Positions 36,105 to 46,654 are shown, counted from the first letter of the stretch. The stretch: 64,000 nucleotides of DNA from Pimelobacter simplex (GCF_024662235.1 NZ_CP096276.1:2976001-3040000); one strand, 5' to 3'. Notes: generated by a model not told the origin, from the sequence alone. A program made the numbers and translations.

Positions 36105-36879
36105 GGAGACCGCCGAGCGGCAGCACCAGGGGGGCGCCGGAGACCGGGTCGTCGATCACCTTGCAGGGCAGGTCGAAGACCTGCTCGATGGTCGCGGACG
36201 TGACCACCTCGGCCGGGCGGCCCTCGGCCACGATGGCGCCGTCGCGCATAGCGACGATGCGGGTGCCGTAGCGCGCGGCCTGGTTGAGGTCGTGGAGGAC
36301 CGCGACGACCGTGCGGCCCTCGCGGTTGAGCCGGGTGAGCAGCTCCATCAGCTCGATCTGGTGGGCGATGTCGAGGAAGGTGGTGGGCTCGTCGAGCAGG
36401 AGCAGGCCGGTCTGCTGGGCCAGCACCATCGCGATCCAGACCCGCTGCCGCTGGCCCCCGGAGAGCTCCTCGACGAGGCGGTCGGCGAGGTCCGTCGTAC
36501 CGGTGGCGTCGAGGGCCTCGCGGCACGCCGCCTCGTCCTCGCGCGACCACTGCCGCAGCGCCGACTGGTAGGGGTGCCGGCCGCGGCCGACCAGGTCGGC
36601 GACGGTGATCCCCTCGGGCGCGAGCGCGGTCTGGGGCAGCAGCCCGAGCCGGCGCGCGACCTCCTTGGAGCCGAGGCTGCTGATCGCCTTGCCGTCGAGC
36701 AGGACCTGGCCGCCGGTCGGCTTGAGCAGCCGGGACAGGGCACGCAGCAGGGTCGACTTGCCGCACGCGTTGGGCCCGACGATCACGGTGAACGAGCCGT
36801 CCTCGATGGTGAGGTCGACGTGCTCGCCGATCGGGCGTCCGGCATAGCCGAACGTCAGGTCCTGTGCTTCGAGGGTCAT
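36097..36879 (-). CDS. Ferric-siderophore ABC importer ATPase, FecE-like
   Basis: This is a 260-residue ATPase of the iron-siderophore/vitamin B12 importer family. It has Walker A GPNACGKST, the RRLGLLPQTALAPEGITVADLVGRGRHPY segment typical of FecE/FepC, signature LSGGQRQRVWIAMVLAQ, Walker B LLLDEPTTFLD and switch VLHDLNQAARYG. It overlaps the permease stop by 4 bp (ATGA). With the FecCD pair and the lipoprotein it completes a ferric-siderophore importer. Confidence 0.94.
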   Translation of the reverse strand: MTLEAQDLTFGYAGRPIGEHVDLTIEDGSFTVIVGPNACGKSTLLRALSRLLKPTGGQVLLDGKAISSLGSKEVARRLGLLPQTALAPEGITVADLVGRGRHPYQSALRQWSREDEAACREALDATGTTDLADRLVEELSGGQRQRVWIAMVLAQQTGLLLLDEPTTFLDIAHQIELMELLTRLNREGRTVVAVLHDLNQAARYGTRIVAMRDGAIVAEGRPAEVVTSATIEQVFDLPCKVIDDPVSGAPLVLPLGGLHG

Positions 36880-37901
36880 CGGATCTCCTTGCGTGCCTGG
36901 GCGAGAAGCACCCAGACGAGGTAGGCGCCACCGGCCACGATCGTCACGAGACCGACCGGGACCAGTGCGGGGAAGGCGTGCTGCGCGACGAAGTCGGCAA
37001 CGACGACGAGACAGGCGCCCATGGCCGCGGACGGCACCCTACGGACACCCGCCGAGCGGGTCAGGCGCCGGGCCAGCTGGGGCGCCGCGAGGGCGACGAA
37101 CGTGATCGGCCCGGCGACGGCGGTGACGCTCGCGGTGAGCGCGGTCGCACCGACCAGGAGGCCGAGCCGCGCCCGCTCCACCGGTACGCCGAGCGCCGCG
37201 GCCGCGTCGTCCCCCAGGTCGAGCGCGGCGAGGTGCCGGCCGAACCAGCACACGACGACCAGGCCGAGGGCGATGCCGATCGCCCCGGTGCGCAGGTCGG
37301 ACCAGGTCAGCCCGTTGACGCTGCCGGCACCCCAGACCGCGGCCATCTGGGCGATCGCGAGCGGCGCCTCGAGCAGCAGCCAGGTGGTCAGGGAGCCGAG
37401 CATCGCGGTGACGCCGATGCCGACGATGATGAGCCGGAAGCCGTGGACGCCCTGGCGGTAGGCCAGCAGGTAGACCAGGAGCGCGGTGGCGATGCCGCCG
37501 ACCAGCGCACCGGGCAGGACCAGCCGTGTCGAGTGGACCGCGACGATGGTGATCACCGCTCCGGCATAGGCACCCGCGTCGAAGCCGATGATGTCCGGGC
37601 TGCCCAGCGGGTTGCGGGTCAGCGACTGGAAGACCGCGCCGGCGACGCCCAGCGCGGCGCCGAAGACCAGGCAGAGGAGCACCCGCGGCAGGCGCCACTC
37701 GGTGACGACGGTCTCCAGCGCCGGGCTCGTGTGGCCCACGAGCGTGCGCACGACGTCGACCGCGGAGATCTGGACCTTGCCGATGGCCAGGCCGGCGATC
37801 GCGGCGGCGACCGCGACGAGGCAGAGCAGGACGGTGACGACGAGGGTCCGTGCCGGGACCCGCCACGAGAACGCGCCTCCGAGGCGCACCTGGACGTTCA
37901 C
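36876..37901 (-). CDS. FecCD-type siderophore permease
   Basis: This is a 341-residue permease of the FecCD/BtuC family with about nine or ten helices. The family motif GAVFQSLTRNPLGSPDIIGFDAGAYAGAV follows the second helix, and ALGVPVERARLG lies before the cytoplasmic coupling region. GPITFVALAAPQLARRLTRSAGVRRVPSAAMGA is also canonical. The GTG start makes a 4-bp overlap with the other permease gene. It forms a heterodimeric channel with the neighbouring permease. Confidence 0.93.
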   Translation of the reverse strand: MNVQVRLGGAFSWRVPARTLVVTVLLCLVAVAAAIAGLAIGKVQISAVDVVRTLVGHTSPALETVVTEWRLPRVLLCLVFGAALGVAGAVFQSLTRNPLGSPDIIGFDAGAYAGAVITIVAVHSTRLVLPGALVGGIATALLVYLLAYRQGVHGFRLIIVGIGVTAMLGSLTTWLLLEAPLAIAQMAAVWGAGSVNGLTWSDLRTGAIGIALGLVVVCWFGRHLAALDLGDDAAAALGVPVERARLGLLVGATALTASVTAVAGPITFVALAAPQLARRLTRSAGVRRVPSAAMGACLVVVADFVAQHAFPALVPVGLVTIVAGGAYLVWVLLAQARKEIR

Positions 37902-38887
37902 ACCGGGCTCGCCGTCCGGCGCCGGACCAGTGCGATGAGCACCGGGGCGCCGAGCATCGCGGTGACCACGCCCGCGGGGACCTCGTCGGGGATCACGACC
38001 ACCCGGCCGACCACGTCGGCTCCGACCATGAGCAGCGCGCCGAGCGCCGCGGACCAGGCCAGGATGCGGCGCTGGTCGGGGCCGGTGATCCAGCGCGCGA
38101 CGTGCGGGACCATGAGGCCCACGAACCACACGGCACCGACCGCCGCGGTGGCGGCACCGCAGAGCACGGTGACGCCGACGACGGCGAGGACGCGCACCGC
38201 CCACGGCCGTACGCCGAGCGCGGCCGCGACGTCGTCCCCCAGTGCGACGGCGTTGAGACCGCGGGCGGCGAAGGCCGCGACCGCCGTACCGACGACGAGG
38301 AAGGGGGCGACCTGCCCGATCAGCGCCCAGTCCGTGCCCTGGAGCGAGCCGGCGTAGAACGCCCGGGCGGCGATGAACGCGCGCTCGTTGAAGAGCACCA
38401 GCAGCTGGGTCAACCCGGCGAGGACCGCGCCGATCGCCATGCCGGTCAGCACGAGCGTGGCCGGCGAGCGGCCGCGGCCGCCGAGGCTGCCGATGACGTA
38501 GACCGCCGCCGTGGTCAGGCCCGCGCCCACGAACGAGAACCACACCATCGCGGCTCCGCTCGCACCCGGCGCCAGGATCGTGCCGAGCACCACGGCGAAC
38601 GCGGCGCCCGCGCTGACCCCGAGCAGGCCCGGATCGGCCAGCGGGTTGCGCGTCATCCCCTGCATCAGTGCGCCGGACAGGCCGAGCGCCAGCCCGACCA
38701 GGAGCCCGAGGACCGTGCGCGGGATGCGCTGCTCGACCACGATCGTGTGCGCGTCGCCGTTGTCACGGAACAGCGCGGTGACCACGTCGGTGGGCGCCAG
38801 CGGCCGCGAGCCGAAGAGCAGGCTCGCGACCACGAGGACCGCCAGCACCAGCAGGGCCCACCGGATGCCCCGGAGGTCGCTGCTCAC
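37898..38887 (-). CDS. FecCD-type siderophore permease
   Basis: This is a 329-residue partner permease of the same family. It has RIPRTVLGLLVGLALGLSGALMQGMTRNPLADPGLLGVSAGAAFAV and ALGVRPWAVRVLAVVGVTVLCGAATAAVGAVWFVGLMVPHVARWITGPDQRR, both hallmark blocks. Its GTG overlaps the stop of the siderophore-interacting protein gene by 4 bp, so translation of the operon is coupled throughout. Confidence 0.93.
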   Translation of the reverse strand: MSSDLRGIRWALLVLAVLVVASLLFGSRPLAPTDVVTALFRDNGDAHTIVVEQRIPRTVLGLLVGLALGLSGALMQGMTRNPLADPGLLGVSAGAAFAVVLGTILAPGASGAAMVWFSFVGAGLTTAAVYVIGSLGGRGRSPATLVLTGMAIGAVLAGLTQLLVLFNERAFIAARAFYAGSLQGTDWALIGQVAPFLVVGTAVAAFAARGLNAVALGDDVAAALGVRPWAVRVLAVVGVTVLCGAATAAVGAVWFVGLMVPHVARWITGPDQRRILAWSAALGALLMVGADVVGRVVVIPDEVPAGVVTAMLGAPVLIALVRRRTASPV

Positions 38888-39774
38888 AACCCGAGCTCGG
38901 CGAGCCGTGCCTCGTAGCGGTCCTCGAGCTCCTCGTCGCTGCCCTCCTGCTCCCAGATCGCGTCGAGCGCGGCGCGGATGTCGTCGCCGAGCGCGTCGTA
39001 GCGCTCGCGCCACCGCTCGGCGTCCTCGATCCAGTAGCCCACCGTCTTGTACGCCGCCGCGGGCAGCCGCAGCTCCTGGCGCAGGTACTTGCGCACCCCG
39101 CGCAGGACCTTGGACTCCCCCGCCACCCACACGTAGCCGACCCCCTCGGGGCGCGGCAGCGAGCGGACGACTTCTTCGAGCCGGCTCGGCGCATGGCCGT
39201 TGCCGCCGTGGATCCAGACCACCTCGAGGTCGGGACGCTCCGGCACCGCCAGCTCGTACGACGCGTCCGGCACCTCCAGCACGAGCCGGGTCCGGACGCC
39301 GGGCGTGGTCTCCACCAGCCGCACCGCGGCCGGCAGGCCGGCGTAGTCGGCGACCAGGACCTGCCACTCGAGGCCGGCCGGCGGCGAGTAGAGCGCGGTG
39401 GGGCTGTTGAGCCCGATCACCTGTCCCGGCGCGGCCTGCCGCGCCCAGGTCGCCGCGACGCCGCCCTCGTGGACGACGAAGTCCACGGTGAGCCGGCGCG
39501 CGTCGTCGTCCCAGTCGCGCACCGTGTAGGTGCGCAGCTGGTCGGTGTCGATGGAGCCGTAGTCGAGGTTGCCGTCGACCACGCCCGGCAGGTCGGGCCG
39601 CCCGGCCGGGTCGACCGGGAAGAGCAGCCGGATGTACTCGTCGCCGACCCCGGTGCTCCGGTAGCCGTCGAGCCCGCTGCCGCCGAACACCACCCGGCGC
39701 ATGCCCGCGCTCAGGTCGGTCGCGGCCACGACCTCGGCGTGGTGCACGGTCATCTCCAGCTCGGCGGCGCTCAC
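38884..39774 (-). CDS. Siderophore-interacting protein (FAD ferric-siderophore reductase)
   Basis: This is a 296-residue flavoprotein of the SIP/ViuB family, which reduces ferric siderophores in the cytosol to release iron. The N-terminal FAD-binding barrel contains DEYIRLLFP and the RTYTVRDWD flavin motif. The NAD(P)H-binding half includes VADYAGLPAAVRLVE, WIHGGNGHA and YVWVAGESKVLRGVRKYLRQEL. The GTG at 39774 forms a GTGA overlap with the binding-protein gene; an ATG seven codons downstream is an alternative. Its presence points to reductive rather than hydrolytic iron release. Confidence 0.92.
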   Translation of the reverse strand: MSAAELEMTVHHAEVVAATDLSAGMRRVVFGGSGLDGYRSTGVGDEYIRLLFPVDPAGRPDLPGVVDGNLDYGSIDTDQLRTYTVRDWDDDARRLTVDFVVHEGGVAATWARQAAPGQVIGLNSPTALYSPPAGLEWQVLVADYAGLPAAVRLVETTPGVRTRLVLEVPDASYELAVPERPDLEVVWIHGGNGHAPSRLEEVVRSLPRPEGVGYVWVAGESKVLRGVRKYLRQELRLPAAAYKTVGYWIEDAERWRERYDALGDDIRAALDAIWEQEGSDEELEDRYEARLAELGL

Positions 39775-40844
39775 TTGCCGACTCCCTTCGCGGCGAGCTG
39801 CTCGCGGACGACCTCGAGGAAGGCGAGCTGACCGCTGGGCGAGCCGTAGGTCATCTCCATCTCGTAGGTGACGATGTGGTCGTCCTGGACGAACGGGAGC
39901 CCCGCCCACAGCGCGTTCTTGTCGAGCTCGGTGATCGTCTTGTCGTACTCGTCCTGCCCCGCGGTGCCGAGGGCCTTGATCATGAAGCCGTAGTCGACGT
40001 CCTGGAGCTTGCCGAGCTGCTCGCCGCTGAGCGCCTCGCCCTCGCGGTCGTTGGCCAGCGACGAGTCGTTGATCGTGAGGCCGAGGTCGTCGAAGACCTG
40101 GCACTCGACGCCGGAGTAGCAGCCGGTCTGGATCTTGCCCTCCCAGTAGCCGACCGGCGACACGACGACGCCGGAGAGGTCGCCGAGCTCCTTCTTCACC
40201 TCGGCGACGCGCTCGTCGTAGATCTTCTTCCAGGCGTCGTAGTACTCGGTCCGGCCCAGGAGCCGGGCGGTGTCCTCGAAGTGGGTCATCCAGCTCTCAC
40301 CGTCGAAGGCGTCGACGCTGAACGTCGGCGCGATCGAGGGCAGCCGCTTGACGACCTTCTTGTCGTAGCCGAGGCCGTTGAGGATGAAGTCCGGCTCGGC
40401 CAGGAGGATCGACTCGAAGTCGTAGTCCGGGTAGTTGCCGAACGTGCTGACCCCGTCGAGCGGGTCGTAGGGGAAGAAGCACGGGAAGGTCTTGTAGCCG
40501 TCACCGCGGATCGGCTGGCTCTTCGCGAGCGGGTAGCGCAGCCAGATGAGCATGTCGACGTCGGTCGTGTACATGCCGAGCGCGGCCTTCGGGTGCGTCG
40601 GCAGGTCGACGTCACCGAACTCGGTGGTCACCTTGCTGGTGCCGTCCTCGGCCGGGAGCGGCTCCAGGTCGGGCAGGTCCGGGATCACGGTGCCCGCGCA
40701 CTGGTCGTCGAAGAGCTGCTGGCGCTTCTCGGCCGTCGGCTCGTCCGTCGCGGCCTCGGTCGAGCAGCCCGCGAGGACGAGCGCGGCGAGCGACAGCCCG
40801 GCCACGGCAGCGCGGAACGGGAGGCGGGGGGTCAGGGGGATCAT
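39771..40844 (-). CDS. Ferric-siderophore-binding lipoprotein
   Basis: This is a 357-residue periplasmic-type binding protein of the FepB/FhuD-like class, lipid-anchored via LAALVLAGC (residues about 16-24). Segments such as TTEFGDVDLPTHPKAALGMYTTDVDMLIWL and YDFESILLAEPDFILNGLGYDK fit a class III solute-binding fold. The ATG at 40844 has a GAGAGG ribosome site. An IdeR/DtxR box lies 17 bp upstream, so the seven-gene operon beginning here should be derepressed by iron starvation. Confidence 0.92.
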   Translation of the reverse strand: MIPLTPRLPFRAAVAGLSLAALVLAGCSTEAATDEPTAEKRQQLFDDQCAGTVIPDLPDLEPLPAEDGTSKVTTEFGDVDLPTHPKAALGMYTTDVDMLIWLRYPLAKSQPIRGDGYKTFPCFFPYDPLDGVSTFGNYPDYDFESILLAEPDFILNGLGYDKKVVKRLPSIAPTFSVDAFDGESWMTHFEDTARLLGRTEYYDAWKKIYDERVAEVKKELGDLSGVVVSPVGYWEGKIQTGCYSGVECQVFDDLGLTINDSSLANDREGEALSGEQLGKLQDVDYGFMIKALGTAGQDEYDKTITELDKNALWAGLPFVQDDHIVTYEMEMTYGSPSGQLAFLEVVREQLAAKGVGK

Positions 40845-40861
40845 GCGGGAACCTCTCGAAA

Positions 40862-40880
40862 TTAGGTAAGGCATACCTTA
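40862..40880. promoter_or_regulatory. IdeR/DtxR-type iron box
   Basis: TTAGGTAAGGCATACCTTA is a 19-bp near-palindrome that closely follows the actinobacterial IdeR consensus TTAGGTTAGSCTAACCTAA. It lies just before the siderophore-binding lipoprotein gene. Confidence 0.85.
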
Positions 40881-40958
40881 GAGACTCTCGAGCGCAGTGT
40901 GCACCGGGGGTCCACATCGCGGCTCCCCCCGGTTCCGCCGGCCGCCGCCGCGGGCCGC

Positions 40959-40964
40959 TACCGT
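40959..40964 (+). promoter_or_regulatory. -10 element for a leaderless SDR transcript
   Basis: TACCGT fits TANNNT and ends 6 nt before the ATG at 40971, with no Shine-Dalgarno sequence. This suggests a leaderless mRNA. Confidence 0.4.
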
Positions 40965-40970
40965 GCGGAC

Positions 40971-41732
40971 ATGACCGTCACCGACCTGTTCCGACTCGAC
41001 GGCAAGGTCGCCGTCGTCACCGGCGCGAGCTCCGGGCTCGGCGTCGACTTCGCCCGGGCCCTGGCCGAGGCCGGCGCCGACGTCGCCCTCGGCGCACGCC
41101 GCGTCGACCGGCTCGCCGACACCGCGCGCCTGGTCGAGGCCGCCGGACGCCGGGCGATCAGCGTCGCCACCGACGTCGCCGACCCCGCGTCGTGCCAGGC
41201 ACTGGTCGACGCCGCGGTCGCCGAGCTCGGCAAGGTCGACATCCTCGTCAACAACGCCGGCATCGGCACCGCCGTACCGGCCACGCGCGAGACGCCCGAG
41301 CAGTTCCGCCAGGTCATCGACGTCAACCTCAACGGCAGCTACTGGATGGCCCAGTCCTGCGGGCGCGTGATGCAGCCCGGGTCGAGCATCATCAACATCT
41401 CCTCGGTCCTCGGGATCACCACCGCGGGTCTCCCCCAGGCCGCGTACGCCGCGTCCAAGGCCGGGATCATCGGCCTGACCCGCGACCTGGCCCAGCAGTG
41501 GACCGGGCGCAAGGGCATCCGGGTCAACGCGATCGCGCCGGGCTTCTTCGCCTCCGAGATGACTGACGAGTACCCGCCGGGCTACCTGGAGCAGCAGCAG
41601 GCGCGCATCCCCGCCGGCCGCAAGGGCGACGCTCGCGAGCTCGCCGCGACCGTCGTCTACCTCGCCTCCGACGCCGCCGGCTACGTGACCGGCCAGACGA
41701 TCGCCGTCGACGGCGGCCTCACCATCACCTGA
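40971..41732 (+). CDS. SDR family oxidoreductase (gluconate-5-dehydrogenase-like)
   Basis: This is a 253-residue classical short-chain dehydrogenase. It has the cofactor motif VTGASSGLGVDFARAL, NNAG in ILVNNAGIG, catalytic Ser in ISSVLG and YxxxK in YAASKAG, and a C-terminal YVTGQTIAVDGGLT. All catalytic residues are present. The substrate is not predictable. The chromate-transporter gene begins immediately after its stop. It diverges from the siderophore operon. Confidence 0.88.
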   Translation: MTVTDLFRLDGKVAVVTGASSGLGVDFARALAEAGADVALGARRVDRLADTARLVEAAGRRAISVATDVADPASCQALVDAAVAELGKVDILVNNAGIGTAVPATRETPEQFRQVIDVNLNGSYWMAQSCGRVMQPGSSIINISSVLGITTAGLPQAAYAASKAGIIGLTRDLAQQWTGRKGIRVNAIAPGFFASEMTDEYPPGYLEQQQARIPAGRKGDARELAATVVYLASDAAGYVTGQTIAVDGGLTIT

Positions 41733-42838
<1,106 letters not shown>

Positions 42839-42854
<16 letters not shown>

Positions 42855-43288
42855 TGGCTGGTCATCGAGATCCGGTTGAAGGCGTTCATCGTCAGCGCCA
42901 CCCAGGCGACCGCCGCGAACGCGCCGTCGCCCAGCACGGCACGGCACTCGTCCGCGGTACGGCGCCGGGCGTCCGCACCGGGCAGCGTGGTGACCGACTC
43001 GGCCAGCGCCAGCGCGGCCCGCTCCGGTGCCGTGAACAGGCTCGTCTCGGACCACGCGGGCAGCAGCGCGAGCCGGCGCTCCGACTCCCCCGCCCGCACC
43101 GCCCGGCGGTGGTGCAGGTCGAGGCAGAACGCGCAGCCGTTGAGCTGGGAGACCCGCAGGTTGACCAGCTCGACCAGGATCCGGTCGAGACCGGCCGCCT
43201 CGGCCGCGGCGCCGGCCTGGCGGGCCAGCTCGGCCGCGGCGGCGTACGCCGCGGGGACGGCCTTGTCGAGGTAGAGCGGGGTGGTCAT
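42839..43288 (-). CDS. AhpD-like carboxymuconolactone decarboxylase family protein
   Basis: This is a 149-residue alkylhydroperoxidase AhpD-fold protein. It has the redox motif NGCAFCLDLHHRRA (a C-x-x-C about residues 51-54 with the following His). It is expected to reduce peroxides or act as a thiol-disulfide partner. The ATG overlaps the GNAT stop by 4 bp, making a two-gene operon. Confidence 0.88.
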
Positions 43289-43596
43289 GCCGCCGGGTCG
43301 GTGATGTCGTCGTACTCGGGGTGCTTGGTGAGCCACTTCGCGACGTAGGGGCAGTGCGCGATGATCCGCTTGCCCTGGGCGCGGACGTCGGCCAGCGCGA
43401 ACGCCACCACCTCGCCGGCGAGCCCGCGGCCGCCGTACGCGTCGTCGACCTCGGTGTGCACGAAGTCGACGTGCACCTCGTCGGGCAGGCGGTACTGCGT
43501 GAAGCCCGCGAGCGTCTCGCCGTCGCGGATCTCGTAGCGGCGCTTCTCGGGCACGTGGACGTAGGCGATGCCGCTGTTGTCGGGCGCGTCGGTCAT
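43285..43596 (-). CDS. GNAT N-acetyltransferase, YjdJ-type small domain
   Basis: This is a 103-residue minimal acetyltransferase. It has HVDFVHTEVDDAYGGRGLAGEVVAFALADVRAQGKRIIAHCPYVAKWLTKHPEY, which matches the small Gcn5-related family with an acetyl-CoA loop in GGRGLAG. The ATG at 43596 has an AGGA ribosome site 8 nt away. It heads a transcript with the AhpD-like gene. The role of these short acetyltransferases is largely unknown. Confidence 0.88.
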   Translation of the reverse strand: MTDAPDNSGIAYVHVPEKRRYEIRDGETLAGFTQYRLPDEVHVDFVHTEVDDAYGGRGLAGEVVAFALADVRAQGKRIIAHCPYVAKWLTKHPEYDDITDPAA

Positions 43597-43630
43597 GAGC
43601 ACATCCTGCCCTGTCGCCCGAAAACGGCAC

Positions 43631-43662
43631 GGAGGCCGCCCCGCGGGTGCGGGGCGGCCTCC
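43631..43662 (-). terminator. Intrinsic terminator after katG
   Basis: GGAGGCCGCCCCGC and GCGGGGCGGCCTCC form a perfect 14-bp stem around GGGT. On the minus strand it is followed by GTGCCGTTTT, a short T-tract. It lies 31 bp after the katG stop. Confidence 0.85.
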
Positions 43663-43692
43663 GGTCGCGCGGTGATCAGCGCGGAGCGATGC

Positions 43693-45903
43693 TCAGCGCA
43701 GGTCCCAGCGGTCGGCGTCCATGACCTTGGTCCAGGCGGCGACGAAGTCGCGGACGAACTTCTCCTTGGCGTCGTCGCTGGCGTAGACCTCGGCGACGGC
43801 GCGGAGCTCGGAGTTGGAGCCGAACACCAGGTCGTTGCGACTGCCGGTCCAGGTGCGGCCGTCCTCGGTGGTGCCCGAGAAGACCTCCTCGGAGGCGTCC
43901 GTCGCGGTCCAGGTCGTGCCGAGCTCGAGCAGGTTGACGAAGAAGTCGTTCGTCAGCACGCCCGGCTGGTCGGTGAGCACGCCGAGGTCCGAGCCGTCCC
44001 AGTTGGTGCCGAGCACGCGGAGACCGCCGATGAGGACGGTGAGCTCCGGCGCGCTGACGCCCAGCAGGTTGGCGCGGTCGATGAGCGCGAACTCGCTCGG
44101 GTACTTGCTCGACTTGGGCAGGTAGTTGCGGAAGCCGTCGGCCTTGGGCTCGAGATAGCCGAACGACTCGACGTCGGTCTGCTCCTGGGTGGCGTCACCG
44201 CGACCGGTGGTGGTCGTGACGGTGACGTCGACGCCCGCCGCGGCGGCGGCCTGCTCGACACCCACGGAGCCGGCGACCACGATCGTGTCGGCCAGCGAGG
44301 CACCCTGGGCGGTCGCGATCTCCTGGAGCTTGGCGAGGACCGGAGCGAGCTCGGCCGGGCGGTTGATCGCCCACGACTTCTGCGGCTCCAGGGCGATCCG
44401 GGCACCGTTGGCGCCACCGCGCTTGTCGGAGCCGCGGTAGGTCGACGCGGAGGCCCACGCGGTCGAGACGAGCTGGGAGACGGTCAGGCCGGCGTCGGCG
44501 ATCGCGTTCTTGAGCCCGGTGACCTGGGCGTCGGTGAGCGCCGTACCGGTGGGGATCGGGTCCTGCCAGACGAAGTCCTCGGCCGGGACGTCGGCGCCGA
44601 GGTAGCGCGACTTCGGGCCCATGTCGCGGTGGGTCAGTTTGAACCACGCGCGGGCGTAGGCGTCGGTGAACGCCGCCTGGTCCTCCTTGAAGCGCAGCGA
44701 GATCTCGCGCATCTCCGGGTCCTCGCGCAGCGCGAGGTCGGAGGTCAGCATGCGCGGCTCGCGCTTGCCGTCACCGAACGACTCGGGCACCAGGTCGGCA
44801 CCGCCGTTGTTGACCGGACGCCACTGCTGCGCGCCGGCCGGGGAGTGGAAGAGCTCCCAGTCGTAGGCGAAGAGGATGTGGAAGAACTCGTTGTCCCAGC
44901 GGATCGGGTGGTAGGTCCAGGTGACCTCGAGGCCCGACGTGATGGCGTCGATGCCCTTGCCCGAGGCGTGCGAGGACTTCCAGCCCAGGCCCTGCTCCTC
45001 GATCGGAGCGGCCTCCGGCTCGGGGCCGACGGCCTCGGCCGGGCCGTTGCCGTGGGTCTTGCCGAAGGTGTGACCACCGGCGATCAGCGCGACGGTCTCC
45101 TCGACCGTCATGCCCATCCGGCCGAAGGTGTCCTTGATGTCGACGGCCGACGCCAGCGGGTCGGGGTTGCCGTTGGGGCCCTCGGGGTTGACGTAGATGA
45201 GGCCCATCTGGACCGCGGCGAGCGGGTCCTCGAGGTCGCGCTCACCGGTGTAGCGCTCGTCTTCGAGCCACTCGGTCTCGGGACCCCAGTAGATGTCGTC
45301 GTCGGCCTCCCAGACGTCGGAGCGACCGCCGCCGAAGCCGAAGATCGGCAGACCCATGTCCTCCTGGGCCACGTTGCCGGCCAGGATCAGCAGGTCGCCC
45401 CAGGACAGGGACTTGCCGTACTTCTTCTTCACCGGCCACAGCAAGCGGCGGGCCTTGTCGAGGTTGCCGTTGTCGGGCCAGGAGTTGGTCGGCGCGAAGC
45501 GCTGCTGACCGTGCCCGGCGCCGCCCCGGCCGTCGGTGGCGCGGTAGGTGCCGGCCGCGTGCCAGGCCATCCGCACGAAGAACGGGCCGTAGTGGCCGAA
45601 GTCGGCCGGCCAGAAGTCCTTGGAGTCGGTCAGCACGGCGGTGATGTCGGCCTTGACCGCCTCGAGGTCGAGCGCGAGGAAGGCGCGCTTGTAGTCGAAG
45701 TCGCCACCGAACGGGTCGGCCACGGCCGGGTTCTTGGCGAGGATCTTGAGGTTGAGCTTGTTCGGCCACCACTGCTGGTTCGGCGAGCCCGTGGTGGGGT
45801 GCGTCAGACCGCCGTGCATGACCGGGCACTTGCCGCCGGACTGCGCGGCGTCCTGCGGCTCCTCGGTCACGAGGGGTTCGGTGTGTTCGGTGCTCTCGGG
45901 CAT
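43693..45903 (-). CDS. katG: Catalase-peroxidase KatG
   Basis: This is a 736-residue bifunctional heme catalase-peroxidase that removes hydrogen peroxide in the cytosol. The active-site motif [12 protein letters not shown] has the distal Arg-Trp-His. The Tyr of [12 protein letters not shown] and the Met of [10 protein letters not shown] complete the Met-Tyr-Trp adduct needed for catalase activity. The proximal heme ligand lies in [14 protein letters not shown] full-length C-terminal duplicated domain follows. The ATG has an AAAGGAA ribosome site and lies 17 bp after furA, forming the standard furA-katG operon. Confidence 0.97.
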   Translation of the reverse strand: MPESTEHTEPLVTEEPQDAAQSGGKCPVMHGGLTHPTTGSPNQQWWPNKLNLKILAKNPAVADPFGGDFDYKRAFLALDLEAVKADITAVLTDSKDFWPADFGHYGPFFVRMAWHAAGTYRATDGRGGAGHGQQRFAPTNSWPDNGNLDKARRLLWPVKKKYGKSLSWGDLLILAGNVAQEDMGLPIFGFGGGRSDVWEADDDIYWGPETEWLEDERYTGERDLEDPLAAVQMGLIYVNPEGPNGNPDPLASAVDIKDTFGRMGMTVEETVALIAGGHTFGKTHGNGPAEAVGPEPEAAPIEEQGLGWKSSHASGKGIDAITSGLEVTWTYHPIRWDNEFFHILFAYDWELFHSPAGAQQWRPVNNGGADLVPESFGDGKREPRMLTSDLALREDPEMREISLRFKEDQAAFTDAYARAWFKLTHRDMGPKSRYLGADVPAEDFVWQDPIPTGTALTDAQVTGLKNAIADAGLTVSQLVSTAWASASTYRGSDKRGGANGARIALEPQKSWAINRPAELAPVLAKLQEIATAQGASLADTIVVAGSVGVEQAAAAAGVDVTVTTTTGRGDATQEQTDVESFGYLEPKADGFRNYLPKSSKYPSEFALIDRANLLGVSAPELTVLIGGLRVLGTNWDGSDLGVLTDQPGVLTNDFFVNLLELGTTWTATDASEEVFSGTTEDGRTWTGSRNDLVFGSNSELRAVAEVYASDDAKEKFVRDFVAAWTKVMDADRWDLR

Positions 45904-45920
45904 CGGGTTCCTTTCGGGAA

Positions 45921-46346
45921 CTACAGGGGGCGGGATGTGCAGTCGGGGCAGAGGCCCCAGTAGATGACCTCGGCTTCGTCGATGACGAACCCGTGGGAGT
46001 CGGAGGCGGTCAGGCACGGCACGTGGCCGACGGCGCAGTCGACGTCGGCGATCTCGCCGCACGAGCGGCACACCACGTGGTGGTGGTTGTCGCCGGTGCG
46101 GGTCTCGTAGCGCGCCACCGAGCCGGCGGGCTTGATGCTGCGCACCAGGCCGGACTGGGTGAGGGTGTGGAGCGAGTCGTAGACCGCCTGGTGGGACACC
46201 TCGGGCAGCAGCGCGCGAGCGGCCGCGATGAGGGTCTCGGTGTCGGCGTGCGGGGCCGCGTGCACCGCCTCGAGGACGGCGAGACGGGGCCGGGTGACCC
46301 GGAGCGCGACGTCCCGCAGCTGCTGCTGGAAGTCGGGCGCGGTCAT
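45921..46346 (-). CDS. furA: Fur family regulator, FurA-type
   Basis: This is a 141-residue metal-dependent repressor. It has a winged helix N-terminus ([25 protein letters not shown]...[19 protein letters not shown]), a [17 protein letters not shown] dimerisation segment and a C-terminal CPDC, giving the two-CxxC structural zinc site. The layout directly upstream of katG is that of FurA, which represses itself and katG and is relieved by peroxide. A perfect inverted repeat 19 bp upstream of the ATG is the likely operator. Confidence 0.94.
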   Translation of the reverse strand: MTAPDFQQQLRDVALRVTRPRLAVLEAVHAAPHADTETLIAAARALLPEVSHQAVYDSLHTLTQSGLVRSIKPAGSVARYETRTGDNHHHVVCRSCGEIADVDCAVGHVPCLTASDSHGFVIDEAEVIYWGLCPDCTSRPL

Positions 46347-46365
46347 GGGTCCAGCATGCCACTTA

Positions 46366-46382
46366 TCTTGAATGAGTCAAGA
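46366..46382. promoter_or_regulatory. Inverted repeat operator upstream of furA-katG
   Basis: TCTTGA-ATGAG-TCAAGA is a perfect inverted repeat with a 5-bp spacer, in the only AT-rich stretch of the region. It overlaps the expected furA promoter, and its TTGACT minus-strand part could serve as a -35 box. Confidence 0.7.
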
Positions 46383-46450
46383 CTCGGGGTGCGTGTCGCA
46401 GCCGGCACCGGGCCCGGATGCGCCGGAGGACGGCGGGTACCGCTCCGGAC

Positions 46451-46648
46451 ATGATCCTGACCCTCGCCATCATCGCCGGAGTGCTCGTCGTGGCGTTCGT
46501 CGCCCTCGGCCTGGTGGGTGCGTTCGCGGCGGACCGCCGGCGCAGCGAGGAGGTCGCCCACGACCCCGAGCGCCTCGACACCGAGCCCGGCTCCCCGGAG
46601 ACCGGTCCCGCGACGGACCCCTCGACCGGCCCGGACGAGCGGCCCTGA
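46451..46648 (+). CDS. Small single-pass membrane protein
   Basis: This is a 65-residue protein with one N-terminal membrane helix (MILTLAIIAGVLVVAFVALGLVGAFAA) followed by an Arg-rich boundary and an acidic, Pro-rich disordered tail. It diverges from furA. An in-frame ATG at 46418 could extend it by 11 residues. No family is recognised. Confidence 0.55.
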   Translation: MILTLAIIAGVLVVAFVALGLVGAFAADRRRSEEVAHDPERLDTEPGSPETGPATDPSTGPDERP

Positions 46649-46654
46649 CGTGCC

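Noticed and set aside
43321..45963. An 880-codon plus-strand frame
   Set aside because: Antisense to katG, which has all catalytic motifs; GC third-position bias explains the open frame.
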